Positions 35,768 to 46,313 of a stretch of 64,000 nt of DNA are shown here, piece by piece (the stretch's first letter is position 1; each line of letters opens with the position of its first letter). The notes beneath the pieces were generated by a model. It was not told the DNA's origin, ran no database searches, and worked only from the letters and a program-made list of their open reading frames with translations. The translations under genes were made by a program, and so were the position numbers. The stretch covers positions 12,845,040-12,909,039 of the forward strand of contig NC_064042.1 in NCBI RefSeq assembly GCF_932526225.1. The letters run 5' to 3'. This DNA is from Nematostella vectensis (Eukaryota; Cnidaria; Anthozoa; Actiniaria; Edwardsiidae).

Positions 35768-36712
35768 TAATTTTATTGCAATAATCACAGGCTTACCATC
35801 CTAATGTGACAGAGCAAAAAAATTGCATAAAAATTTCCAATTCTCAATATATAAGCTCAAGATTCCGCATACCAGTAGTTCCTCTGACCAAAAGCTTAAT
35901 TCCAAATTTTAAAGAAATCATCAAGCCATTTTTTGCTCGGTCTCCTAATGTTGTTATTCGCACGCCGAGGTTAGTTCACAGAAGAACAGATCTCAGATAT
36001 TTTTTAAAATCATAGAATAAAAGTCAAATAAAAACTCATTGCGTTTTGTCATGTGTCTTGAAAACATTAGGATAGTAAGCCTATGCAACTAGACCCTGCG
36101 CGCAGGGTTGACTGGGATACCTGAGATCTGCAATTTGTTTGGGCCCTGTGTTGTGATATGTATGAGAAAGATGCTACTGCCCAACACCTTCGGATATAAT
36201 AAAAATATATGTATAATCTTGTTTTTTATTGTAAATGCCATATCACAACACTGATTGGGGCAAGAAAGGTAAGAAGCATCATCGCTTGAGGTGGGGTTGG
36301 ACTTGAGGTGTGCTCCATTTAAGTAGATGGGGCTGATTGTCCTATCTTTTGCAGTAAAAATCTTACAAATAGTTTCCCCGTAGCAGAGATAGCACCGAAA
36401 TAAAATTCAAGCAGAATGAGAATGTATTTGAAAATTGTTAAATATTTCTTAAACATTTTCTTGGTTCACTGCCCTCAATATTCCATCACTTAGGGGTAAA
36501 TTTATTTTAACACCCAAAGTGAGCTATATTGTATTAACGATATAATTTAGATTAAATTTATTATTTCATTTATGTTAGTGCAAAGTAAATAACAATATCT
36601 ATTTATGCTATCATATTGTTCAAACATTTTTATTTTGCAGTAAATAAGAGGGCAATTGAAAATCCAGACTTGAAATTATAGCATATACATATTATAAATA
36701 GCACTAGAAAGA
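35768..36712. other. Gene-free spacer before the tandem array
   Basis: No coding or structural feature is convincing. The sequence is AT-rich and ends where the first array unit begins at 36713 (CAACACAAAT). The flank immediately left of 36713 is unlike the 3' end of the units, so this is the array's left edge. Confidence 0.5.
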
Positions 36713-38021
36713 CAACACAAATCTCTAGATTTCATTGAAAACGTTCCATAAAATTAAAAAGACATTCAATAAGGGGTGAAGTTATTTTATGAAGAAAACA
36801 AAAATTATCTAAAGGAAGGTCCAAAATACCAAAAAAATAAGCACTAAAATACCAAAATAACTTTCATAGTTTTACATTCATAGTTTTACACACTACACAT
36901 GGCTACTGACATGATTACCTCTAAAAAAGTTACCAAACCAAAGCAGCAGGCTTAGGCTTTTCTAGTTGAGTTACTTACTAAACTGCTCGATATTCTGTTG
37001 GAACTTGTCTCAATTTAAACATATGCTCTACTTATTGAAATCTACATGGTGAAAAAATCATGACATTCAATGAGAGAGATCAAGGTATTTTATAGTAAGA
37101 AAACAAAATTTGTCTTATGGGTAGCCGGACAAGTGTCGCGATGCAAGGAAATCACTTCTTTGGGATTCATTTACTTTTAGCGAATTGTAGGAGACGGTTT
37201 TCATCAATAAGCTACAAAATACTTCCTTCCAAAATAAAATACCCGCAATAATTGATCACGCTACTGTCATAAAATGTGTTTTATGCATGTTAACATTCTA
37301 GAAAGGCGCAAAATCGTCATTCGATTAATAAGCGAGGGCCATGTGTTTGTAAGAGTTTTGTTTGATATTTAGTTTAGCTGATTGGGAAGAATTGTGAAAA
37401 ATTAGTTTATGGAAATCTATCCTCTTCTATTTTGTCCTTCTAACAGAGGCTTTTTTACCCTGCAAACAGAGACCCTGCTAACACAGGCTTTTCCCTTGTG
37501 TTTCTCGGACTTAAAAGTCGCAGTTTTGGCTAGTCGCTCTTTCAGCACAAACTCAATAGAAAACACGAGAACCCAGAGACGCGAATCGGCAATTACTAAA
37601 ACAAAAATAATTAAAAGCTTTGCTAGCATTTTACTTGTTTTGTTTGGTCACCGGAAGTTTACAGGAATATCTAAAAATTGCTATGTTGCGAAAGCACAGA
37701 AAGACCACAAAAAGTTTACGGATGATCGATCCAACGATCCAACGATCCGACGATCGAGTGACACGGAAGTCCCTCCAATAACTCGTAAATGCTTTGCAAG
37801 CATTCACTAGTTAAAAACAATTGCATTTTATAACTGGGCTACCACAGGTAACCCAGTAATAATTTATGCTCTGGAGGCAGCATTCGTCCGGGTAGCCTGT
37901 GGTATAGACGTGGAAAGTCAAATGAGTGATGAATGTAAAATATAAAGGCGGAGAATTGGAGTGGCATCTCCTGATGTAGGTTTTTAAGCGAAATTTCATC
38001 CATTCTTCTACTTTTCTCATT

Positions 38022-38957
38022 ATGCAGACGGTTGTATCAGAACTTGAAGACATTACTTTGAGTAAATTTCCAGCTGGGGGTAGCCCGAAAGACGGGCAAG
38101 ATGACCTAGAAATCTTTGCTTTGGGGAGACACATCTGCTATATCGTTGCAGCCGTGATTATTCGAGAGGATGGGAAAATATTGATGATGAGAGAAGCTAA
38201 GGAATCTTGTCTAGGGAAGTGGTACCTACCCGCTGGTCGCTTGGAAAAGAACGAAAGTCTAGTTCAAGGTGCTAAAAGAGAGGTTATCGAAGAAACTGGA
38301 TTGGAATTCGAGCCATCAACAATAATTTGCATTGATACCGTCTTTGGAAACTGGATTCGGGTGACGTTTACAGGAAAAATAATAGGGGGAAAACTCAAGA
38401 CAAAGCCTGATAAAGAATCCTTGGAAGCCGCGTGGTTTTCAAGGGAGGATATATTTACGAAATTGAAGCTGAGAGCTTACGATATATGTCCTGCGATTGA
38501 TGTTACTTTGCAATGGCATCATTCACGTCGCGATGATCTGTTATTTAGATCTATGCCAGTAAAAAATCCACAACACAAAGTGTCAATTATAATTTTGGCT
38601 GTTTTCAAAAAAAATGATGAATTAGACGTTCTGTTGAGAAGTTCCAAGAATGGAATACCAAAGCTTCCCAAAGAATTTATCTCCCCTTATCATAGAATTA
38701 AAGAACGGGTGAAAGTCGTGTTACAATCAGCTGATCAACACATAGAGTATGATATCAGTGGGGTCTTGAAAATTGAGCATGTTGGCAGTCCACATGGCGC
38801 CGCAGATGGAATGTGTCTGTCTGTCCTTGTCAATGTGAAGAAATGTAATCTTGTTTCAGAGAAGTTTCATTGGATAAATGTTTCTAGTGACTCTCTGAAG
38901 AGTAAGATTTCTAAGCTTCTTGACACTCAAGGTTGTGTTTCCTTAATAAGAACATGA
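38022..38957 (+). CDS. NUDT18: NUDT18-like Nudix hydrolase, copy 1
   Basis: Proteins of this family (MTH3) hydrolyse oxidised guanine nucleoside diphosphates, keeping them out of nucleic acids. The 311-aa frame is close to the ~323 aa of vertebrate NUDT18 and is a single exon. The Nudix box is perfect: G72-x5-E78-x7-R86-E87-V-x-E90-E91-x-G93-L94, with the metal-binding Glu residues E87, E90 and E91. The preceding GKWYLPAGRLEKNE and the C-terminal half (GVLKIEHVGSPHGAADGMCLSV) also fit NUDT18 rather than other Nudix proteins. The ATG gives an N-terminus of about 36 residues before the first strand, as in the family. Compared with copies 2 and 3 it differs at a handful of residues (Q26, I102, S-REDIF). 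Intact and probably functional. Confidence 0.9.
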   Translation: MQTVVSELEDITLSKFPAGGSPKDGQDDLEIFALGRHICYIVAAVIIREDGKILMMREAKESCLGKWYLPAGRLEKNESLVQGAKREVIEETGLEFEPSTIICIDTVFGNWIRVTFTGKIIGGKLKTKPDKESLEAAWFSREDIFTKLKLRAYDICPAIDVTLQWHHSRRDDLLFRSMPVKNPQHKVSIIILAVFKKNDELDVLLRSSKNGIPKLPKEFISPYHRIKERVKVVLQSADQHIEYDISGVLKIEHVGSPHGAADGMCLSVLVNVKKCNLVSEKFHWINVSSDSLKSKISKLLDTQGCVSLIRT

Positions 38958-39206
38958 TACCTGGTGCTGCACCTTAACTGACCCATAATTCCTAACTTTA
39001 TCAGCCACTGAATGAAACCAAGAATATATTTAATGGGTCGTTATTTTATGAAACACCAAGAAACTTGGCAAATAAGTGCAGCTCATGCAATATGAAATCA
39101 TTATACAGAGAAAACATGGGTATGTTTTTTAAACAGCTTTATTGTACAATGTTTTTGTGATGAATCAAAGGCAAGCTTGCTCAGCTCCACCTTGAGGGGA
39201 CAGGGC

Positions 39207-39502
39207 AGGCCCGTACCCAGGATTTTTCTTCTTGGGGGGGTGCGAAATCCAAAAAAACTGGACCTACCTTTTCCGGGGGAGGGGGGGGGGAGGGATGGAA
39301 TGAGATCTCTGATAAAAATCTGACCATCCCCGATGCATTGCAGTATCTCCATGGGACATTTATTGTCAGATTTGGCTAAATACCAAATACCAAGTGATCT
39401 AGATTATGCTTTATAATTTGTCAACAAATTGCACGTCCATTGCGATCCAAAAGTGGACCTTCGGCCGTTGTGCGTTCACAACCCCTTGGGTACAGGCCTG
39501 CA
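39207..39502. repeat. Family A repeat in U1
   Basis: The left end CAGGCCCGTACCCAGG and the inverse complement of the right end, CAGGCCTGTACCCAAGG, are terminal inverted repeats. The core has a G run, GATAAAAATCTGACCATCCC and GTCAGATTTGGCTAAATACC. The G-run length differs from the equivalent copies in U2 and U3. Confidence 0.7.
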
Positions 39503-40782
39503 GGGGAAGGGGGTACTAACCTATATTTACCCTTCATGTCCCAGCTTGATTACCTTTTATGTTTCCGACACACAAAGAAGTGAGAATAGTCTGCTTGTAA
39601 ATAATTTTGTATTACATATATAGCAAATCGAAGTCTAAACCATTAGTTAAATGTATGTGTAACCTTAACAGTTTCTTATTTTGTAAAGAATATAAATGAA
39701 AAGATTCCTCTCTTTCAGCAAGGGCGTGCCCAGGATTGGCTGAAGGGGGGTGCAGAGGGCATAGGCATCATATGGACAAACACACCCATAGTCAGAAATT
39801 CGAGTGAGGTTGGGTGTGCTCACCAGGGGAGGATCTAGGGGTGGGTGGAACAGAAATCTCTTTGGACCCCTTTTTTTGGGACTCCTTGATCTGCCACTTC
39901 TCACCCCATGTGTATGTGTCTGTTCAGGTTCTGTCACTCTTGCAGCTATGTTTGTCTTGATGGATATGACCTTTGAGATTCTGAGGCTTAAGAAATGTGG
40001 GTTTTACACTTTGGTGATTTTGCGATTTTTAGAAAATAAAACTAGTTGATTTAACATAAAATGGGAGTCATTTCATCTCACCAGCACTCATGCTATTCTC
40101 ACTTGGATACCTTTTGTTCCTGTTCTAAGACTGGACGACATTGCAAAATACTTGAGATTCAGTTAGTATTGAATAATCATCCTCCTTATCCCCCCCCTCC
40201 GCAACCACACCCAGTAGATCTCTTCTATTTAAACATCTAAAAACCAACTTTGTTAAAGAAAAAAAACACCTTATTAAAGAAAAAAGGAAAATCACAGTTT
40301 CTCATCAGAGGAAACCAAATTCAGGGTTTTCATTCGTTTTTTTAGATGAATTAGGGAGAGTTTAACAAAGACAAAGTCCTCAAACAAAATAAATAGCATG
40401 TATATAGGGCAAGGAACTGAACAAGGACAAATTTTAGTAGACTTCAGGAGTGCTTTAATGCTAAGAATTTAAAAAATTCATGTTACATCTTTCATTTTAA
40501 AATATAATATTCCTTTGTACAATCTTAAAAAGTATCTTGCATTGGTCTCACTGTTCATGTTCATCTTGCACCTGCAAAAAATAAGAACATTTTTTCCCCT
40601 TCTAGTTCACAAGAATGGGTAATTAAGTAAGTTTGTGGTCAGGATTTGCCAATAAGAGGATGAGGTAAGGGGAGTTCACAGGCAAAGATAAGCAAGTCCA
40701 AGGTTTGGCAATTATTTAAAAACAAAAGAGTCCTTGGTGTTCATAAGGAGTCAGCAAGCACTTCGTGCCTCCCCCTGTTATG

Positions 40783-40995
40783 GGCCATTGAGATCGGCAG
40801 CCAAAAAGTGGGTCATTTCTAAGATTAAAAAATCTTCAAATACTATGCTTTTTCCATGATACCCATGACTGGGCAGCCCCCCCCCCCAAGGTGATTCTTT
40901 GATAAAGTAGTTCTTTATCGAAAAATCACCTAATCTTAGACTTCCTACATAATTTATACCTGCACATCCATCCACCCCTTCCCCCCAAAGCAAAT
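40783..40995 (+). repeat. Family B repeat with internal hairpin, U1
   Basis: It contains GGCAGCCAAAAAGTGGGTCA, AATCTTCAAATACTATGCTT, GATACCCATGACTGGGCAG and a C run. A 41-nt hairpin follows at 40890-40930 (18-nt arms, TAGTT loop) with two imperfect pairs in U1. It ends near CAAATCCTGGCAATGAACC. Confidence 0.65.
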
Positions 40996-41621
40996 CCTGG
41001 CAATGAACCTGAGGCTACCACCCCTGATAAAAGGGTTGTCTGTCGCTTATAAACTCAATTTACAGCAGTGCCGTAATGTCATTAAGGGGCCACTTTATAT
41101 TTGGTTTTAAGGAAATGACCAGTTGGGGTGCCCTCAAGTTTTCTAAAAGACTCTGTGTCATGCCCATCCCTCCCCCCCCCCCCCCCCCCAAGTATTCCAA
41201 GGCCTGTTACGGTCCAGCAATAAAAGCAAGTTTCTTTATTGTAGTTTTTTTACCTAACTGTTTGCATCTTCTGATTGTTCCTTGTTATCTTTTGTTGATC
41301 TTTTACGACCTGAAGAAGAAAAAAAGCTAGTATGTAAGGGTTGTTTTATGTTCTATTTTTAATTTTATCACTTACTGTTTTTGAAGGCATTTCATATTCT
41401 GACAGTCTTGTCCCATGACGCTGATATATACTATGTAGAGCAATATTCAAAACATTAGAGAACCTAACATGCCATCACACAAAAATTTACTCTTACTTCA
41501 TGCAATTCATTTACTAAGCAATTAACACATTTTGTCAATATAGTATAACAAAAACAATAACCTCACTACAAAAAGTTCATTTGATAAACAATAGTAACAC
41601 AACAATGTACACATCCATTAA

Positions 41622-44175
41622 CCCTTTCCGGACCAGGTAGCACTACAATGCTACCTGACCACGTTGTCATATAATTAGGGAGTCCTGTGGTACCCATTTG
41701 CCGTGAATTAGAACTTTTAGGGGCCTGGGCACTAAAATATGTAAGAGGAAGCCATTTTCTTTTGAGACATTCAAAGATCATCGATTTCTCGTGTTTTGGA
41801 GTGATATTTTTCAATTTTTCGACCTGATGTTTACAGCTGGGGTATTTAAAAATGGCGTCAGTTAGAGTGAGAAGAAATCGGCAGCGAAATCTAACGGTAG
41901 ATGAAGTTTTATCGAGTGTTTTTGACGAAAACACAACAGATTTGGACTCTTCTGACTCGGAGGATGGCGAAGATGAATTACCAACGTTATTCCCGGCAAT
42001 TCCAGCCGATCTAGAAGACGATTCTGTCGAAAGTGTAAGCTCTTATGAGGACTCCAGCAGCTCTTCGAGTGATTCAGAGTTTGATCGACGTCAAAGTGTG
42101 ACAAATCAGCGACAAGAGAAAGCGAGAAATCTTCGTGAATGTTCACAAAATGCTCGAAGAACTATTCGAGGGGTTCGCAGAGGAAGAGGTGCCAGGCGAG
42201 GCAGAGCAATTTCAGTTCAACAAAGGAGAGAAATCCAAGATGGCGGCCGTCAACAATATATTTGGTCGAAAGAGGTCAACAGAAGAATTTTAAAACCGTT
42301 TACAAATGCTGTTGGGCTGGCAAATAGAGGACAGAGGAGGGAGAAATCTGCTCTTGAGTATTTTGAATTATTTTTTGACCAAGAGGTTTGGGATTGCCTC
42401 GTCACTATGACCAACCTGAATGCAGAGAGGAAGGGAGCCAAGGGTACTAGTGGTGGACAATGGAAACCAATAACACAGGATGAAATGAAGGCCTTTTTTG
42501 GCTTGAACATTGCTATGGGAATTGTTAAACTTCCTGAGGCAAAAATGTATTGGCAGAAGAAAATATGGCTCTTGACTGTTCCCTCATTCAGTCAAGTCAT
42601 GTCTCGTAACAGATTCTTTCAGATTCTACAGTACATTCATGTCTCAGATGACTCCAACATTGTGCCTTCTGGGCAACCTGGTTATGATAAATTGCATAAA
42701 ATCAAGCCACTTTTGAATCTTCTTTTCCCTAAATTTGAAAATGCCTACAATCTGCACAAAAACATTTCAATTGATGAGTGCATGATTCCATGGAGAGGAC
42801 GTTTATCATTTCGCCAGTTTATTGCGAACAAACCTGTCCGGTTTGGTATCAAGGTTTGGGTGCTAGCTGATTCTGAATCAAAGTATGTCTACCGACAGCA
42901 ACTGTACATTGGAAAGAATCCTGGGGAAAGAGCTGAGGTTGGACTGGCAGCAAGGGTTGTAAAAGAGCTGTGTTCAGGCCTTGAAGGTATGGGACATCAC
43001 CTCTATACTGACAACTATTATACCAGTGTTGAACTCTATCAGTTCTTGTTTGACAACCAAATATATGCATGTGGAACAATAAAGGGAAACAGAAAAAACT
43101 TTGCAAAGGAGGTTCTATTTGAGAATACAAGAGGACTTGCTAGGGGTAGTAGTAAGTGGCTTATGTGTGGACCTCTTCTGGCAGTGGGGTGGCTTGACAA
43201 CAAGGCTGTATATTTTTTATCTACAATTCACCCCCCTGAGTTTCCAGTTCGTGCTCCAGTCCATGCAAGAAATGTCAAAAGAAGAGGTGCAGGTGAAGGA
43301 GGACAAAGTGGCGATATTCCTTGCCCACCCCTTCTCAAAGATTATAATGCCTATATGGGGGGTGTGGACCAGTCTGACCAGATGCTTAGGTACTATACAT
43401 GTATCAGAAAGACGGTGAAATGGTACCGTCGTGTACTGTTTCATGAAGTAGAGGTGGCAATCCACAATGCTTTTGTGTTAGAGTGTGAGGATAGAGAGGG
43501 TACACCTAGACCAATCAGAACCTCTCTGGAGTTCAGAGAAGAGCTTGCTGAGAACTTGATTGGCAACATGCGGGTTGCCCATAATGCTGCCCAGAGACCC
43601 CCCAGAAATGAGGAGCTAAGACTGACTGATGTTGGTTTGCATTTGCCTGAAATGCGTCAGGATAAGGGTAACTGTGCTGTTTGTAGTAAGAAAATAAGAA
43701 AAACCCACTCTGACAGGTATAAGGATGTGCCATTGGCCAGAAGACCCAAGGTTCCCTACGTGCCACGCCCTAGCATCTATTGCAATGTGTGTAATGTCTT
43801 CCTCTGCTTGCAGAAAGATCAAAACTGTTGGAAAGATTTCCATACAAAAGTGGAGTACTTGCGATAGACTATGTTTTTAGGTGTTTTTGCATTGACATTT
43901 TCTAGTTTTTATGAAATTATGTTATGTGTCTAAAGATAAAATATTGATTTTTAGTATGATATTTTTTGATAAATTCTTATTTTGTAAATTCAATTTCCAT
44001 CAAACCAATGTACTGAGTACTGAAATATCTAATTTAAAGTAAAGAACAACATTTAAGCTTTAATTTCATATATAACATAAAGTACATTTCAAAGTCTGGG
44101 TTGTCCCAATAAATATTCTTTCGTTATCACACATTTGCTCTTGTTTTGGGCCTCAGGAGCCTGGGTATGAAAGGG
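41622..44175 (+). mobile_element. Complete piggyBac transposon, 2,554 bp, in U1
   Basis: The element lies between two TTAA copies (41618-41621 and 44176-44179). Its ends CCCTTTCCGGACCAGG and (inverse complement) CCCTTTCATACCCAGG are short terminal inverted repeats of the piggyBac CCYTTT type. A palindrome, CAGGTAGCA...TGCTACCTG, lies just inside the left end. U2 has the uninterrupted site CATCCATTAATACAC at about 52,543, proving insertion after or during array formation. The single ORF is an intact transposase, so the copy may be autonomous. Confidence 0.95.
41852..43867 (+). CDS. piggyBac transposase
   Basis: A DDE/D-type cut-and-paste transposase, 671 aa, in one uninterrupted frame. The N-terminal ~130 residues are acidic and Ser-rich, followed by Arg-rich runs that may import it to the nucleus. 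The catalytic Asp residues appear in their usual settings: D308 in SIDECM, D387 in YTDNYYTS and D506 in MGGVDQSDQM. The C-terminus is Cys-rich (CAVCSKK and CNVCNVFLC), the zinc-binding domain that recognises the element ends. The length exceeds the ~594 aa of the moth enzyme because of the longer N-terminus. No frameshift or stop, so it may be recently active. Confidence 0.95.
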   Translation: MASVRVRRNRQRNLTVDEVLSSVFDENTTDLDSSDSEDGEDELPTLFPAIPADLEDDSVESVSSYEDSSSSSSDSEFDRRQSVTNQRQEKARNLRECSQNARRTIRGVRRGRGARRGRAISVQQRREIQDGGRQQYIWSKEVNRRILKPFTNAVGLANRGQRREKSALEYFELFFDQEVWDCLVTMTNLNAERKGAKGTSGGQWKPITQDEMKAFFGLNIAMGIVKLPEAKMYWQKKIWLLTVPSFSQVMSRNRFFQILQYIHVSDDSNIVPSGQPGYDKLHKIKPLLNLLFPKFENAYNLHKNISIDECMIPWRGRLSFRQFIANKPVRFGIKVWVLADSESKYVYRQQLYIGKNPGERAEVGLAARVVKELCSGLEGMGHHLYTDNYYTSVELYQFLFDNQIYACGTIKGNRKNFAKEVLFENTRGLARGSSKWLMCGPLLAVGWLDNKAVYFLSTIHPPEFPVRAPVHARNVKRRGAGEGGQSGDIPCPPLLKDYNAYMGGVDQSDQMLRYYTCIRKTVKWYRRVLFHEVEVAIHNAFVLECEDREGTPRPIRTSLEFREELAENLIGNMRVAHNAAQRPPRNEELRLTDVGLHLPEMRQDKGNCAVCSKKIRKTHSDRYKDVPLARRPKVPYVPRPSIYCNVCNVFLCLQKDQNCWKDFHTKVEYLR

Positions 44176-44199
44176 TTAATACACAATTTCAAAGGTTAC

Positions 44200-44965
44200 C
44201 TGACTTCTCTCAGGAATGTGCATCACACATCGCACTGAGTCAGTGTGGCCAACATTCTTTTGCACAATCTTTCGTGTCTCAGGGTCATAAACTCTGCAAA
44301 ACAAAACAAAAAATGTAAACACTATCCATAATACACGACTTCAATTTTTACTTTTTTAATAAAAAGATTTTTTAAGAACATTCATAAAATCTCGAAATGT
44401 TAAAAATTTATCCATCTATATCTTCATAAATGAAAATTTTCACTCATGATATTGTTGCTAGTAACCATAATTTTTTACAGTAAATTAGTACCTAAACAGA
44501 GACTTTTTTGTCAGAGAAAAAAAAAACCTGATTGAAAAAACACTGAAATCCAGAGACAGAGACAGATAACATAACATTCTTCAAAAAGTATTATAGATTT
44601 TTTGTGCTAAAGCTGATCTACAGTACATCAGTAACAACAATTTAAAATTTAGTAAAAAAAAAATACAGTTTTGTCTCTAGTATGAATGCAACATAAGTCT
44701 TGTAAGTCACATACAAAGCTGCTTACTAGGGGGGGGGGGGGGGGGTGGGCAATCATGGGTATCATATGAAAAATGCATAGTATTTGAAGATTCATTAATA
44801 AAAAATGACCCACTTTTTGTCTGCTAGGGGTATACGCACAGCTTGTGCACCCCCGCCCTGTGAATGCACCTAATACACATTGTTTTTGCTCTACCTGATC
44901 ACTTCCTGAATTCCTGCCACAATGCAGCCGTTAACCTGATCGATGCACAACGCGGATACAGCCCC
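44200..44965 (-). pseudogene. WD40-protein gene fragment (two exons), U1
   Basis: Two minus-strand exons join in frame: 44965-44895 (after a GTGCTCAG acceptor) and 44293-44200. The first encodes AVSALCIDQVNGCIVAGIQE; the second encodes VYDPETRKIVQKNVGHTDSV and CVMHIPERSQ, the blade and the GH...D pattern of a WD40 repeat. The piggyBac sits just downstream of the second exon. Upstream of the first exon the sequence passes at once into the virus-like block, and no further WD40 exons follow, so this is a captured piece of a larger gene. The parent may be a WDR49/WDR64-type protein (low confidence). Confidence 0.65.
44727..44855 (-). repeat. Family B repeat (reverse), U1
   Basis: A G run, then GGGCAATCATGGGTATCATA, ATAGTATTTGAAGATTCATT and AAATGACCCACTTTTTGTCTG, the inverse complement of the family B layout. 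Equivalent copies are at 53,098-53,225 (U2) and 60,290-60,415 (U3); the G run is 18 in U1 and is reduced to GGGGGCGGGG in U3. Confidence 0.65.
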
Positions 44966-44977
44966 CTGAGCACTCAA

Positions 44978-45512
44978 AAATAATACTCGTAGAGTATCCT
45001 CCGGGTGGTGAAGTAGACGTGAAACCTTAGAAATCCCCTGATGACAGAGGGGAGCGTGGCGAAAGCGGGGTCGGTTAGGGACACCCCGCATCCGGCGGTT
45101 GTGCACCAGACCGCAAAGTTGAGTTGCTGTGGCCAGTACCCATAGGAAGGCTCCGATAGACACCGGCGAGACTCCTTGGCGGACTTGTGCGTGACTACTG
45201 TCTGAATATGTCTCGGACCCTAGTCGTGAATGATTTGTCCTCAGCCACGTGTATCTCTAGCTGCGTGAGTAGTGGGGTGATGTCTGAGGCCGTGCTCTCC
45301 ACGGGGGTCGCGGGCACGGCGTAGAGCAGCTGTTGCGCGAGGGTCAGAGACCTAGGGAAACCGGTTTTTGCGCGTTTGACTTGTTCGGCTATAGCGTGTT
45401 TGATATGTTCGGCTATAGAGGCTCCCGCCGCAACTGCCGCCTTCTTCGTCTCCTCCTCCTCCCTTCGGGGAATCGCCTCCTCGTTCAGCATCCGCCAGCC
45501 TTCCCAATCCAT
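44978..45512 (-). pseudogene. Virus-like block, minus-strand gene remnant, U1
   Basis: The frame from 45512 encodes a 105-aa start with an acidic, Glu/Lys/Ala-rich helical region (REEEETKKAAVAAGASIAEH) and stops at 45195. The next frame, offset by one base, runs from about 45,190 to 44,978. It contains YGYWPQQLNFAVWC and FHVYFTTRRILYE, then is cut at the WD40 junction near 44,990. I associate this motif set with multi-gene elements repeated in cnidarian genomes, possibly Polinton-like or virus-derived; that is recollection, not a search. Base composition is far more GC-rich than the surroundings. Frameshifted and truncated. Confidence 0.55.
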
Positions 45513-45542
45513 GCTTAGCCCTATTAAACACGAAGTCGGGCT

Positions 45543-46225
45543 ATGTTCAACACAATGGTGGTCCTACATGCCGTGTTCACCGAAGGCGAACTGACGCTCT
45601 TCTTCGAGCGGCCGATAAGGCGCCCACGCTTCGTGGCGCTCCGGCAGTGCTGGCTGTTTAACAGCTGGTATAATCTCGAGCGGGAGCATCAGATAACGAC
45701 CATAGCCTCCCTCCCGCCCATCGCTACTCTGCCAGCCGGGCATGGCCGAGTCCATCGTGGAAACGATCAACCGCGCTGAAAGCAAGATTCTGAGCGCGAA
45801 GCTGGATCCCCTCACCGTGAAGATCGCGCTCATGCCCAATAGCGTTGCGTTCCTGAATGCCGAGCTTTGCGCACTATTTGGCCTAGAGGCTAAAGACGAT
45901 CAGTTGGGTGGGCGGGGCCTCGCACTGCCCTTGGGGGGCCCCACTGAAGGTGGCTTTGCCGGAAATAGAGGCCCTCTACATTTTCTGCGATATCGTAGAC
46001 CGCATGCAATGCCTCGCCTTAGGCGAGCCTTCAAACGTTCTCGCTTGCCTAGAAACCCGCGGGAGGCCGCACGAGAAAGTCGTCTATGGACCCGACATCC
46101 CCGTTTGTGCTGCAACATCTTCCTCTGGGTTTGTCTCGAGTATCCAAATATGGATCAGGGATGACCGCGGTAGACGGGTGGACTTTAAGGGCAAGCCTGT
46201 TCGCCTCGTATTAGAGCTAACCTAG
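45543..46225 (+). pseudogene. Virus-like block, plus-strand gene remnant 1, U1
   Basis: Three overlapping frames in succession look like one gene broken by frameshifts: 45543 to about 45740, 45742 to about 45900, then about 45,930-46,225. The pieces include LRQCWLFNSWYNL, then ESIVETINRAESKILSAKLD, then SSIQIWIRDDRGRRVDFKGK just before the stop. The last part, a run of beta strands with DDRGRRVDF, suggests a capsid-like or spike-like fold in a virus-derived element, but I cannot assign it. It is divergent from the minus-strand gene, with a 30-bp gap. Broken in the same places in all three units. Confidence 0.5.
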
Positions 46226-46313
46226 GTCCGACATAACAAGCATGGCAAACAGCGACGTTAGCAGCGGTGCCATATACCCTTCGCTTCCCAGCGTCTGCCC
46301 CCCGTAAACGCAC

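Noticed and set aside
37409-37810. 133-aa plus-strand ORF repeated in every array unit
   Set aside because: It lies in the NUDT18 upstream region, overlaps the minus-strand 70-aa ORF and shows no family resemblance; repetition is explained by the tandem units.
39665-40049. Overlapping ORFs of 80-90 aa on both strands, repeated in units
   Set aside because: They are built from repeat-like sequence with C/G runs and lack splice or family support.
41253-41310. Possible third exon of the WD40 fragment (minus strand)
   Set aside because: A good acceptor and open phase, but the peptide does not resemble a WD40 blade; probably random sequence after the truncation.
45333-45594. Plus-strand ORFs opposite the virus-like minus-strand gene
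   Set aside because: They are reverse-strand shadows of the GC-rich coding remnant.
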